A DNA stretch of 24,409 nt from Cruorifilaria tuberocauda (Eukaryota > Nematoda > Chromadorea > Rhabditida > Onchocercidae), in NCBI GenBank assembly GCA_013365365.1, contig JABVXU010000716.1, forward strand, positions 1 to 24,409. Reading direction: 5' to 3'. Within the stretch, counting starts at the first letter, position 1; each line of letters begins with the position of its first letter. Positions 11,447-22,900 of this stretch are shown piece by piece. A program made the translations under genes and the position numbers. The notes under the pieces were generated by a model. That model ran no database searches. It saw only the letters and a list, made by a program, of their open reading frames with translations, and was not told the origin of the DNA.

Positions 11447-14400
11447 TTAATGCGTTTTTAGACGATTATCACCATAATAATCATGTATCAATAAATAAAA
11501 TATAGCCATGTGAAAGCAGTGAAGCATTGCTGAACTAACACTTGTCGAGGGATAGGTATTCCAGCATATTTCGATTCCAGCCAGGATAGAACACCTAAAA
11601 ATTAACTTTCCACAATTTTATTTTTTTAGAAGTTATAGCCTCTCTATAACATTTTCATTTTTCGATTCTCTAGTCAATATCTATTGTCACTGCAGATAAC
11701 ACAACTGATAATTTATACTTCAAAGAAATTAAACATGATTCAGTTTTATCCATAGTTGGAGGTTCGATCTAATGATGCTGGAAAATATGGATAAGACGTA
11801 AAATTTTGTAAGGAACGTACCGTAAGATTAGCGACAATGGTGATATAGCACCAATGAACCTGCGGATTTGAGTCCCATTTGATTTACGTCTACAAAGAAT
11901 TCAATATGAAAATTATGCATTTATATTATGTTTGTAATAATAAATGTAATAAGAATAGTATTTCAAATACTTCAACGACAATGAAATTCCGCCGCAAAAT
12001 TACACTCAGAAAATAACAAAAATAAAAAAATAAAATGTTTACTTTTGCTTGGATGCTACGTTGGTCGTAAAGAACCAATCATCATTGAAAGCCAAACCGC
12101 CAAACAGTAAATAAGGTAATGTATAAAAGTACCAACTATAAAACTGATAATGCAATGATCGGGCAACACTTATACCGATCAAATTTGCCATGAACAAAGC
12201 TATAAGCATTTCTGAAAATTTATTAGTTAATTCAAAAAATTGGTCTACAACGAAATTTATCATTTTTCAGCAAGTTAAAAATATCACAAATATATGTATT
12301 TTCTATTAAGTCATGAACTAAATACTTTATAAATGTTACCTTATTATACTGTTAAAGGAGTTTTTTATAGTAATATGAAAATTGAGTGATGAAAGTTTTT
12401 ATATTTTTTGACATAAAAGAGAACAAAAAAATATTTACCATTAGTACTCAATAATATGTTACCATAGCTTATTATTGATAACATATTCACATATCCCCCA
12501 TATCGCCTGAAATCCATTTTCACAATTTTATAACTTTAAGTAACATTTCTATCATTGTTTGAAATCTTTCATCAATTATAGCTATGGCTGTAATTTGATG
12601 ATGCAGATATTTCATCCTGTTATATATAAAAGACACTCACTTTTCCGTGATATTTATGACATTTCTTATTTGATAATCAAATGATGCTATAATGCAATAG
12701 AAGAGATTGAACAACTACACTAAGCATTTTCTAGAATCCAGGAGAGATCTTAAATAGTCAGAAAGTAATGCCTAAATAGTATAAAAGAATACCAAATGAT
12801 ATATGTAATACCTAAACCATAAGTATCCGGCGAGAAAAAGTAGAACAATATGAGTAGCTAATAACAATATGTGAAATCGGTGATCTAAAAATAACTCTTC
12901 CGACAAAAATCGCCAATTTACCGTCCATTTGAATAGGAAAACTCTGCCCAAATCAAAAGATCTTTGTAAATACGAGATTGGATCATGCAAGAGGAATGGA
13001 AGAGCTAACACAATCTGTAAAAGTTACATATAATCAAAAAAGAAAAATTGCTGCAAAAATCCCCAAATAATGAAATTAATGGTACACCAAAATCATTACA
13101 ATTCCATTTTGATAAAGACACTCATTTTTTAATATTAATTCATCTCTTGCCAACTATACGTTGTCGATGTAAGAACAATAAATTGATTATGAGTTTTCTA
13201 AATTTTAAATAGATCTCTCCTTAAAACATAGATTTAATCTCTATTTACTCTAACCTTCCCCATTTCTCAAATAACAACTGCATGAAAGAGAAAAAATTGA
13301 ATGTTTACCTGAATCATAGCACATAATATAATTGTTTTGAACGTATTCCAATAACCAGTATTCAGAAGAAGGATAAACAAAAGCGCTGGAGAAAACAACA
13401 ATATATTCATTTTCACCGAAACAGCCAAACTGAAAATAATACTAACGATTAAAATGCAATAATTTGAATAAAATTCCCATAACTTCTCAAATTTTCACAA
13501 GAAATTAATTCATAATTAATGACAAAGAAGATAACCTGTAAAATATACAGCCAGTTAGAAAGTTACGACCAATCCAAAAATTGACAGCTAAGTAAAAGAA
13601 TAACATTGCAACAGGATCATTAAATAATCGAAGAAGATAGATGGAATGAATCCGGTACGATATACAGCACAATATAATTAGCACAAACGGCGGAAACTGG
13701 AAAAAGAAAAAACGATTCTATTTAAATAAACTGAATTGCCACAATTATTTCCGAAGAAAAAAAGTTGAAATTTGGAAATTTTAATAAAATAGATAAAATA
13801 GACTGATACTTGCAAATTTCAGGTCTGCATTAGGCCAATTAAAAATAAAACATTTTCATTTAGTAGCTCAAGTGCCGGAAGCTGTCTCATGCAATGAAAG
13901 AAATAAGGCCAGAAATGTTGCCATTTTAATTTCAGTCCAATAAAATTAAATAATTCAAAACCATTCGGCTGAAATAAATCGACCGCAAAAAAATAAAATC
14001 AATATTTCCATCAAACTGTAATCTGAAATCACTTCAAAACTTACCCTACAACTCATATAATATATACGAAAAACTAATAGCAAGCTTGTCAAATATAGAA
14101 ATTCGAAAATATATTGTGCCGTGCGGATATCTTTTCCAGCATTGGTAATACGATAAAGGATTAAATAAAACCAAATATGTCCAGCGGGATACCTATAATT
14201 CATGGGATCAGGTTTATTTTATGTTTTAAAAATTCTATTATTCTTAATGTAATCTATAATTTCGATGTAAATATTTCTCTATGCTATTGTTAATTTATTA
14301 GTATTTCCTGATCATTTTATGCTGAATCCATATTTTAACTTTGTTGCCATCAAAACTTTCAAGTTACATCTTACAGACTTCTATGAATTGTATAGAAAAT

Positions 14401-14764
14401 GTGAAATTGTTTGAAGCAAAAAGGTATGTTTCCTTCAGAAAATAACTAACACGACAGGACCGGTATCACCTTCAATTTTCGAATAATTACGAATTCCTCG
14501 TTCGTAGCAACTTACTTGTTGCATATAAGTGGACCAGTCTATTTCAGTATCTGAAAATGTCACTTTTCCTATCGAAAAAATAAACTATTCGGAAAAAGGA
14601 TTTCCTTGTGGAAGATTCTTTGAAATATTGAAAGAAAAAAACTTACATGGTACTCGCCTGATAACTAACGTGCATAAAACGGCATCAAATATCCACAGCG
14701 CTGTGGCAAATATTTTAAAATTTATTGGGTTGATGTGAAATAAAAACTTGATCAACGGAGACAT
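11447..14764 (-). CDS. ALG3: ALG3, dolichyl-P-Man:Man5GlcNAc2-PP-dolichol alpha-1,3-mannosyltransferase (GT58)
   Basis: Ten exons in gene order: 14764-14647, 14550-14451, 14192-14045, 13696-13536, 13429-13309, 13014-12812, 12506-12439, 12211-12043, 11889-11821, 11594-11447; 434 aa (human 438). The enzyme is a multipass ER membrane protein that adds the first luminal mannose to Man5GlcNAc2-PP-dolichol from dolichyl-P-mannose in N-glycan assembly. Family blocks appear in order: YTEIDW (40-45), GDTGPVVYPAGH (67-78), RLFNDPVAM (145-153), SLAVSVKMN (176-184), [18 protein letters not shown] (235-252), [20 protein letters not shown] (323-342) and [15 protein letters not shown] (397-411). Many hydrophobic segments lie between them. 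All nine introns are GT-AG with matching phase. Exon 9 (69 nt, same phase both sides) is the least certain; without it the frame still holds and the protein has 411 aa. The ATG at 14764 follows TTGCAG by 3 nt. Confidence 0.95.
13819..13968 (-). other. Coding-like open frame inside ALG3 intron 3
   Basis: A frame of 49 codons plus stop directly follows a good acceptor (TTTATTTCAG at its upper edge) and contains protein-like text such as [11 protein letters not shown] and [12 protein letters not shown]. Entered from exon 3 it is in phase and would end ALG3 early. A GT after codon 38 would permit an in-frame cassette. It would interrupt the well-aligned join YYMSCR|FPPFV, so the main transcript should skip it. 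Confidence 0.2.
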
Positions 14765-14767
14765 AGT

Positions 14768-14778
14768 CTGCAAGGGAA
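14768..14778 (-). promoter_or_regulatory. Putative spliced-leader trans-splice acceptor of ALG3
   Basis: On the minus strand ttcccttgcag ends 3 nt before the ALG3 ATG (CAG|ACT ATG). The pyrimidine-rich stretch plus CAG is consensus-like and no coding exon precedes it, as expected for SL trans-splicing. Confidence 0.55.
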
Positions 14779-15773
14779 ATAAAATATGAATCTCTTATTA
14801 GTACCCTAAATAGAGAGATTTCTGAAAATTGAATGGTAAAGCTGCAACAAGTTATAACAAGTGGTACTGAGAATTCAGCAACAGAAACCAATATTTCGCA
14901 ACAAATACGAACTTCCAAAAATACTTAGCTATTAAGTTTTAGAAACTGCTACTTTAAAAAGGAATCCGATGTAAATGCGAAGCAAATACATGTAGATATG
15001 CTATACACCGTATAAACTGTACAATGAATTCTTTCAATAATTTTAATTCTTTTACTAAGATAAACTGAGCATACCAATAAAATACCAAATCAAACAATGC
15101 CAACATTATACCGAAATAACCACTGAATTAAATTCGACAAATTCTCAACAAAAATTCATGTAGGGATTCAAAAACACTACCCTCGTAAGTTTATAAAAAT
15201 ATTATTGGCGTTTTGTTTTCTTTTCCGGATATTTCCCTTTATATTGAACTTGATTGCTAAGTTATAGCCCTTCATTACCCACTTACAAGAATACAAGAAT
15301 TGTTATAAGTCTTCAATTTTATAATCCTCATGAATTTTTTTACTTTTTACCTATTCTTTCAGTTTAGAAAAAATGAAATCATCTTTTTACAAATAAAAAA
15401 GTTAATAATTTATTTAGTTATGCAAGTAAATATCGGCAAATATTTTCTGAATAAATAGATGTTCGGTGAACAATAATTTATTTAAACAGCTTCATTTCAT
15501 CTATTTTCTAGAAACTAAAATTTCGAGAACTTCACAATACCTTCGTACTTCTTGTTTACCAATTCCCAAAGCACTCTTATGAGAAAACATTACTATATTT
15601 CTTAAACTGATTCATTCTTATATGCTTTACTTTCAAGACTGACTCTAATACAAATACAAAGATATTTACTTTTACCAAGCATGCATTAATGTATAATTTG
15701 CTTATTCCATTGATGCTATTAGTCTTGCTCAATCCAAAGCTTCTCTAATATGAAACCTCTTTCGATTTCAATC
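14779..15773. other. Spacer upstream of ALG3
   Basis: About 1 kb between the candidate small gene and ALG3. The open frames seen near 14715-14918 overlap ALG3 exon 1 and its acceptor and show no family. I see no RNA gene or repeat. Confidence 0.5.
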
Positions 15774-16147
15774 TTAAGCACGGTTCATTTTTCGCGTTTT
15801 CTTCTCCGCGACAATAATGCATATTTCCGAATTATCCATCAATCCCTTTGATCCATTTTCCTTGAAAAAGAAAAAATAAAGATAATAATAATTACATGCT
15901 TCGAAAACGGATGTTGTTTTATCACTTATGAAATAAATTATACAAAATAGATAAAACAAAAACCAATTAGGATCATTTCTGTTGCAATGAGAATTACTTG
16001 AATGCATTCTTTCGATGCAGAAGGTAACAAAACTGACAAAGTTAGACAGAGACGTTTTAAGCGTTCCCTTAAATTCCCTTTTGGATTATAACTGGTTTTA
16101 TTCTTTATGTAATGAAACAAACAATTCACACGTAGAATAACTTCCAT
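15774..16147 (-). CDS. Candidate two-exon gene, unrecognised 78-aa protein
   Basis: I do not recognise this protein. Exon A (16147-15998) starts with ATG and gives 50 codons ending SASKECIQ; exon B (15860-15774) gives 28 codons from ENGSKGLMDNSE to the stop. The 137-nt intron runs from CAA|GTAATT to TTTTTCAAG|GAA and both exons are in phase 0. The product is basic: a leucine-rich helix-like middle (GNLRERLKRLCLTLSVLL) and a lysine/arginine-rich tail (EKKTRKMNRA). No signal peptide or domain is evident. It lies about 1.0 kb upstream of ALG3 on the same strand, so it could be the first gene of a loose operon. It could also be part of a longer gene with exons I missed, or chance frames with fortuitous splice words. 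Confidence 0.35.
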
Positions 16148-16717
16148 AATATTAGCTCTTACTATAGTAGCGATAGTTTACAAAACTGGTGATATACTCC
16201 TAACAAAAAAAATACCGAAGTAACTGACATCAGTAATGATTTATAGTGAAATTATCCTTAAAACTAATTAGTCAGTAATATTTATTGCACTATCATTAAC
16301 TGAACAGTAATAACTAGTTGGGATAAGCTATGAAGTTCCAAAATTTTTCTTTGAATATAGATTCTACACTTGAAAAATAATTTTATCAAAAAAAAGTATG
16401 AAAGGATTTCCGAAACTTTCTAATTCCGCAGGAAGATTTTTTCGCGTTTCAGTGAGAGATTTTTGTCAAAGAATTCGCTGATATGATGCTCCAAATAGCG
16501 TTTAAAAAGAAAAAACTTTCAGTTTTTTCTGGAATCATACAAGTAAACAGTCTATATCAAATAAACCAAACAAGCAGTATATTATCATCCAATTTTTCGT
16601 ACATTATAGAAGGAATTTACGAAATAATAATTAGAAATTGGTATAAAAAACAGTTCGATTAACTTTCTATCTTCAAACTTAATTGCAACTTAGCTTAATT
16701 CATTCTCAAATTTGACT

Positions 16718-16861
16718 ATGAAAGACATAAGCTACCCCGATCCGTCTATCCCGAGCTTTAATCTCCCGATACCGATGCGATCGATCAATAAGAATTATTG
16801 GTTCCAGCTGTGGGACGCTAAAATTGCATTCGAAATTAATTATTCACCATTAATGGCTTAA
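16718..16861 (+). CDS. Possible short gene or exon in a GC-rich island (47 codons)
   Basis: The first ~115 bases are near 45 percent GC by eye in a surrounding that is far more AT-rich. The plus frame starts at ATG and reads MKDISYPDPSIPSFNLPIP, then MRSINKNYWFQLWDAK, and closes with TAA. It is rich in proline and aromatic residues and uses CCG, CGA and TCG codons as the HDAC exons do. An acceptor-like cttag lies about 28 nt upstream. I recognise no family. GT dinucleotides at 16801 and 16810 could be donors, making it a first exon, but I find no matching downstream exon. The minus frame over the same bases is also open for about 44 codons, so the coding strand is not certain and a conserved non-coding element is possible. 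Confidence 0.3.
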   Translation: MKDISYPDPSIPSFNLPIPMRSINKNYWFQLWDAKIAFEINYSPLMA

Positions 16862-17041
16862 TCTGACCTTCTCATATTACCATACTATTTCATCCTACTC
16901 ATAATCACTGTTTATTTTACAGAAAAACAAAACACTCTTTCTCTACATTCTCAATCTTTCATATGTCATAGATGACAGACAAGTAATACTATTTTTCAAT
17001 TTCTTCAGTATATGCTACCGCATATTAATTTTTTCACATCT

Positions 17042-17070
17042 CTTTCTCTCTCTCGTCTCTCTCTCTCTCT
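17042..17070. repeat. (CT)n microsatellite
   Basis: A CT dinucleotide tract of about 29 bp has one interruption (tctcgtct). Confidence 0.9.
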
Positions 17071-17372
17071 AATACATTAAAATTTATATTATAAGAAATT
17101 TTGGAATTTATAAGGAATTGATTCATTAATTTCATATTTCAGCCTTTTACTGGTATATATAATAATTTTAGAATGAGGAAAAAATTTTAATTTCAACTGA
17201 TGATATTTCAAATTTTTGATAAATTCAAAAATTTCATCAATAATTTTATTCTAACTTTTAGAATTGAAATTTATATTTTTAAATCAAACAAATTTCGAAA
17301 TATTTTACTTTTTCATAAGCTAAAGTTAAATTGCTTGATAGAAATCAGAAAAGAGTTGTAATTAAATTTAAT

Positions 17373-17421
17373 TGTAGCTAAAATGATCTCAGCTAACTGT
17401 AGCTAAAATGATCTCAGCTAA
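17373..17421. repeat. 25-bp tandem duplication
   Basis: Two copies of a unit beginning tgtagctaaaatgatctcag, at 17373-17397 and 17398-17421. They are identical over 24 bases, so the duplication is recent. Confidence 0.9.
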
Positions 17422-19871
17422 TGCTGATATAATTGCTGCTGCGTAATTCAAGTTTTATTAATATAACTTAGCTTACTTCATCATCTTTCTAACAATGGCA
17501 CTCAAGCTTGGCAAAATTTCCACTTTCGAATTTCAATAGAAATTATAAAATGATGAAAGCTAAATAATTGCCATTAAAATTTGTATATAGCTGTAAAAAA
17601 ATTTCTTCTAGTTATTAAAATAATCATGTGCACTTTTTAAAATTTTTATTAAATCTAAAATTAAATATATGAATTTTTCTTAATGCAGCACATTGTATCT
17701 TATCTACGTTTTTAAGAATCGTTAACCGATATGATTGGTTACACGTAAGATCATTCGCTTTACTACTTTAAACTTTAAACTTTACTACTGCTTTAAAAGT
17801 TTACAGTATGCTAGAAATTTTACAAAGCATTATTAATATTAAAATTATTTTATATTGATATTCTGTAAACGTTGAAATTGTTTGTATAGTTATGTAATTT
17901 AACGTCATACGTCTACTTTTTTATTCCACGTAACCATAAATATACATGATACAAATAATTGTCATGATTATACGTAAATATTTATCAAGTTGATTTATTC
18001 TATTTTTAATCCTAATAATAGATTAGTACGGCTTTTTCTATTATTTAACTGTAAAGTTAATTGCACTTTGTGATATATTAGTCAGATATGCATAACTGAT
18101 TTATGTAAAATAACAAAAGAAAACAATTTTGTTATATTCAAAATAATTTGGATTGAAATTAATTAATTAAACGAATGGGTTATGTTTGGTTCTTGTCTTA
18201 CAAATTTATGAGGAAATCTTGAATTGTTATTAAAGTTACTTCTTGTTACTTGATACATGAAAGTTACCTAAAGTTATAGTATTTATAATAATAATGAATA
18301 AAAGTTTTGTAAACAATTTGTGTTCAAATTTTGTTGATCAAACTTTATTGAAATTTACAAAGTAAGCAAATAATCTGTTATTTAAAATTTTTTAATGAAA
18401 CTAATTGTTTACATACATACAGACAAATCAAATAATGTTAAAATAAATTAAATGATTTCGATTCATATTTATCTCAACTTAACTGTATTTTACTTAGGTT
18501 TTTTTTCTTATCTCGTTGAAATAATTTTTTTTTTAAAAAGTAAAAAATAATCATACTTATACTTATAAGTTGGGAATTTTTTTTGGATCAAAATTAAATA
18601 GTAATACATTTAGAGTATTTAATTTTTTTATCCTATCATTGCAAAATGCATGCTTTCCAAAAATAGGATTAAGTTACGAAATAGCCTATAGCTTATTTAT
18701 TATATCACTTTATTAACCATAGTTCAATTACGGCTACTGATGTACTTTATAATATTTGGCAAAGTAATATTTTATGCTAAATAGGATCGAAATATAGCGA
18801 TATGAATAGCTAAATATCATTGATATCAGGCTCATTTAGCATTATTTCCACAAAATTCATCACCTAGAAAAGGATAGAAAGCAAGAAAAAAAAAAGAAAT
18901 GGTTTGAATCATGTTTTTCAGTTAATTTATGGAATGTACTTTAGAAAAAATTTGGTGTTGAACATATATACACAACAAGTCCGATTCTATTTATTTTGCA
19001 AAATTTGATGAATTCATAACTGTATGAGCTTTTTCTTCTTTTAACATAAGCATTAAATTAAATTTTTTCCATTTTTTGCTATCATTTTTATCGAATTACT
19101 AAAAAAAAGAAGAAAAAATTTCTAAAATTAGAAAAATTTTTTGAAAATTACATAATTCAAAACAGAGATGTATATGTTTACCAATTTTACTTCTTTCCTT
19201 ACGCTCTTTATAAATTATTTGTTAATTTTTTCACAAAAATATTTTGGGTAGAATAATTAATTATTGATGGAAAAGAACTCTCGAAAATTAACCAAATAGT
19301 GGGGATTTAAAGGTGATAATACTTCTTAAAATATTTTCAATGAATTTCTAATGGAATTTTGGGTGATTATTTTTTACGCATAATTATTTACCTATTTCTT
19401 CACTTATTGAAATACTTTTTTTTTTTTTTAACACTGTCAAGTGTTTATCTTATAAATTTCACTTTCTGTATCATTTTGATTCCCCGCGATCTCATAGTCA
19501 TTTATAATATATGAACCCGACTTATGGTAGTAATATTTACTCAACTGCTAACATAACTTTTGCAAACAATGATCATTTCATGATTTTAATAGTAGTTTAC
19601 TTATTTTTATTTTTGACAATTTAATTAAACTTGCCATTAGTTCATTTCAGAAAAAAGAAAAGATGATTAAAAATTGAAATTTAATTTCTTTCGAATATTT
19701 GTAATGGATTATTAGTAATGAGTAATAAAATAATGAATTATTGAATTATCTAATGACTTATTTTTATTAAAAATATACCATTTCTGATATATTATTGTTT
19801 AATAATTTATTATTCTCTCTGTGTGTTAATTCAATTTTATATTCTTTTTGTAATTTATAAATTAATTAAAT

Positions 19872-19881
19872 AAATTTACAG
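19872..19881 (+). promoter_or_regulatory. Putative trans-splice acceptor of the HDAC gene
   Basis: aaatttacag ends 35 nt before the HDAC ATG, with AT-rich sequence and no coding exon upstream. It fits a nematode spliced-leader site; a cis-spliced 5' UTR exon is the alternative. Confidence 0.45.
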
Positions 19882-19915
19882 CAATTACAATAGCTAATAT
19901 AATTAGTATCAAATA

Positions 19916-22900
19916 ATGTTTGGCTATGTTTACGATGATATTATGCAACAACATGCAAATCCATATGACCCGAACGGAAAAACGCAAGAACGACCGGAAC
20001 GAACAGTCCTAATTCATTCTAGACTGCAAAATGATGGCTTACTTAAAGATGCAATAAATGTTTGTTATCATAAAGGGTTTTCAAATCCTGTAATTAATAC
20101 AATTTTAAAATTAAAAAAAAGCTCGACGTTATCTATTAATCGATATTCAAATTTAATTCACACTTTTAACAAGTTTTTTAACTTTTATTTTTCATAAAAA
20201 TGCACAATTAATACGAATAGAATGAATACTACTTCAAAAGTTTTTTTTTGTTTAAAAAAAATTAATAAAGTGCATGTTTTATCCATGATAATATAGATGA
20301 AATATTAAAGATCAAAGTTCGAGCAGCAGAAGATTGGGAAATCTGTTTAAATCATCCTAATAAATTGATACAAGAACTTGAAGAAATGAGAACGGTAGAA
20401 GAATTAGAGGAATACTGTAAAGGACATGAATTACTTTGGTTATGTCCCGAGAGTGTTCGTATTGCTCGACTTGCTGTTGGTGGTGTTATTGATTTTATAC
20501 GAGCTAATATTGAGGGCAGGTTTGTTTATAATCATCTAAATATATTGTTTACTGAAATTTCACTCTCATCCAATTTTTCTTTTTTTTTTTTAATTTTGTT
20601 TAAGTATTTATTTATTAAGTTAGTTTTGTTTATTTATACACAAATGATGAAGTTTTATTATCTATACTTTTAGGTTATGGTATCTATTTATTTATTTATT
20701 TGTTTGTTTGTTTATTTGTTTAGAGTTCTCAAATGTAGTGCATATAATCTCATACATTTTGTTTACTTACACTTAATTTATACTTAATATATTAGTTATT
20801 TGTTCACAGTTTTAGATGATGAATGATATCGTTCTTTGCATACTTATTTTAATTTTAACAAAATTATAAATTAAATTATTCATTATAAGGAAAACAAGGA
20901 TATTCTTATCAGTTTTATGATAATAAGTTTTCAGGATTGGTAATGGTTTCGCAATTGTACGACCACCTGGTCATCATTCATATGAGAAATTGCCTCAAGG
21001 ATTTTGCATTTTTAATAATATAGCAATTGGTGCTAAATATGCTGTTGAAAAGTGTAACATCAATAAGATAAGAATATCAAATATATTTAATTAATTAAAA
21101 TTAATTGGAAATTATTTAAAATAATCATATGTAAAATTAGAAGAAGCAATTCAAAATTCATAATAACAGCTTTAATTTCAATCATTACAGAATATTCTAT
21201 CATATTGTAATAAATTTAAATCAATTAAATAGTAAGATTTGAAAGATTAAAAAATATTCATTAAAAGTAAAATTTAAAAAGTTAAAATTACTAATGAAGC
21301 ATGAGATATGTTTGTTGATTGACTGAAAAAAAAATCATTAAAAATTACAATGAATGAATTAATTAGATTTAATAAAATAGATCATATTCCAGATAGTTGT
21401 GATAGATTTCGATTATCACTGTGGCAACGGATTATATCATTCACTTAGAGGGGATAATCGATTTTTGTATATTAATTTTCATGCTTATCACTATGGAGCT
21501 TTTTGGCCATATGAGGAAGAGTATGATTACGATAACAAATATGGTAATGATATAGTAATTTTGAAATGATAGAATAATTATGACTGGTAACATGAAATAA
21601 ATTACAGTCTAATAATAATAAATACAGTAATGATATTAGTATAGATTAATGAGTACGAAAAAAAGAATAATTAATAAGCAAAAATATAATGTTAAATATA
21701 GGTGAAGATACTAAATAATAAATATAAATTTTAATTACTGAATATATTAGCAATAATATATAAAGAGATAAGATAAATATCACAATATACTGTAAATGTG
21801 CTTACTGTATTTACCGTATTGTAATTTTCAAACAAATGAAATTTTGTATTTTCAAATATAAACTATGCAAATATACATTACCAGCTAAAATTTATTAGAT
21901 TATTTTAAATAAAAAAGCAAAAAAAAATTGTTTAAAATTGAAATTTCGATATGTAATTTAGCTTAGCTTAAATTTTATCAGATAATATCGTATCAATTCC
22001 GTTGAATTGTGCAATGAATACGGAAGGTGATTACATTGGTGCATTACGACACCTTGTAATACCTATTGCTAAAGAATACCAACCGGAATTAATATTAATT
22101 GCTCTTGGATTTGATAGCGCTTACTATGATGATTTATTAGAACATGGACAAGGTGTAAAAGCACATGGGTTTGTTTAATTCTTTTTTTTTTTTTTGAATT
22201 TCCATAAATTGATAAGATCATCAAAAATTGAAATTGCAACAAGTCCATATATAATTTATTCGTAATTTTATCAAACGAATAGAAAAAAATTTATTTTGCA
22301 ATAAAACTAAAAATGCTAGGAAAAAAAAAGATAACTCAATATAGATTTGGTCATATGATGAAAATATTGGATGAATTATGGCCCGATAAAATTTTGGCCG
22401 TTTTGGAAGGTGGCTATTTTTCTGGAAGTTATACTGAATGTGCTGCTATGGCTGTACGTGGTTTACGAGTATGTATTTACGAGTATTTTCATATGAGCAT
22501 CAATTTTAAATAAATTTTACAACTGATAAAAGAAAGATAAATTGAAGAAAAAGTAAGAACAACTTAATTTACTAGGATATTTGTGAAAGAATAATATTCT
22601 TCATAACTATAAATAAATCATAAGTATTAATAGAAAGCTATCCTGCTAGTGATTTATCTAATTGATACATTCATATTATCAAGTATAAAAATTTAGCAAA
22701 TTTTATAAAATAATACATCTTGATAGCTTGATAACAAGCAAGTTGCCACATGAAAAGATAATCACAATCTATGTCTACGTTTAGTAAATTTGATAACAAT
22801 GATTAAATATGATCTTGAATGTTTATACCTAATTGATAAACAAATCACTTAATAATTTTTTTTTTTTACTATTCATTTTTTATTAGAAGTTTGTCTCGAA

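Larger units (their letters stand above)
16148..19871. other. Long AT-rich spacer between the minus-strand genes and the HDAC
   Basis: Apart from the GC-richer patch at 16718-16861, a CT tract and one 25-bp duplication, I see no gene, RNA or element here. A stop-free frame of about 55 codons at roughly 16905-17070 runs into the CT tract and looks non-coding. The promoter of the HDAC gene should lie near the right end. Confidence 0.55.

Noticed and set aside
11760..11771. ggttcgatct, resembling a tRNA B box.
   Set aside because: No A box, acceptor stem or cloverleaf can be drawn around it, and it lies within an ALG3 intron.
11819..11885. An alternative frame of ALG3 exon 9 reads [19 protein letters not shown], vaguely like the ALG3 WNTYPST block.
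   Set aside because: A stop lies just upstream with no usable acceptor between, and the true block ([15 protein letters not shown]) is found in the next exon at 11594-11447.
14715..14918. Minus-strand frame starting MEVRICCEILVSVAEF as an N-terminal extension of ALG3.
   Set aside because: Joining it in phase to the ALG3 start would need an intron of only about 37 nt, and the family does not require the extra sequence.
15774..16007. Single-exon reading of the 77-codon minus frame ending KTRKMNRA.
   Set aside because: Its first half runs through what looks like an intron (tyrosine/phenylalanine-rich text); only the last 28 codons look coding.
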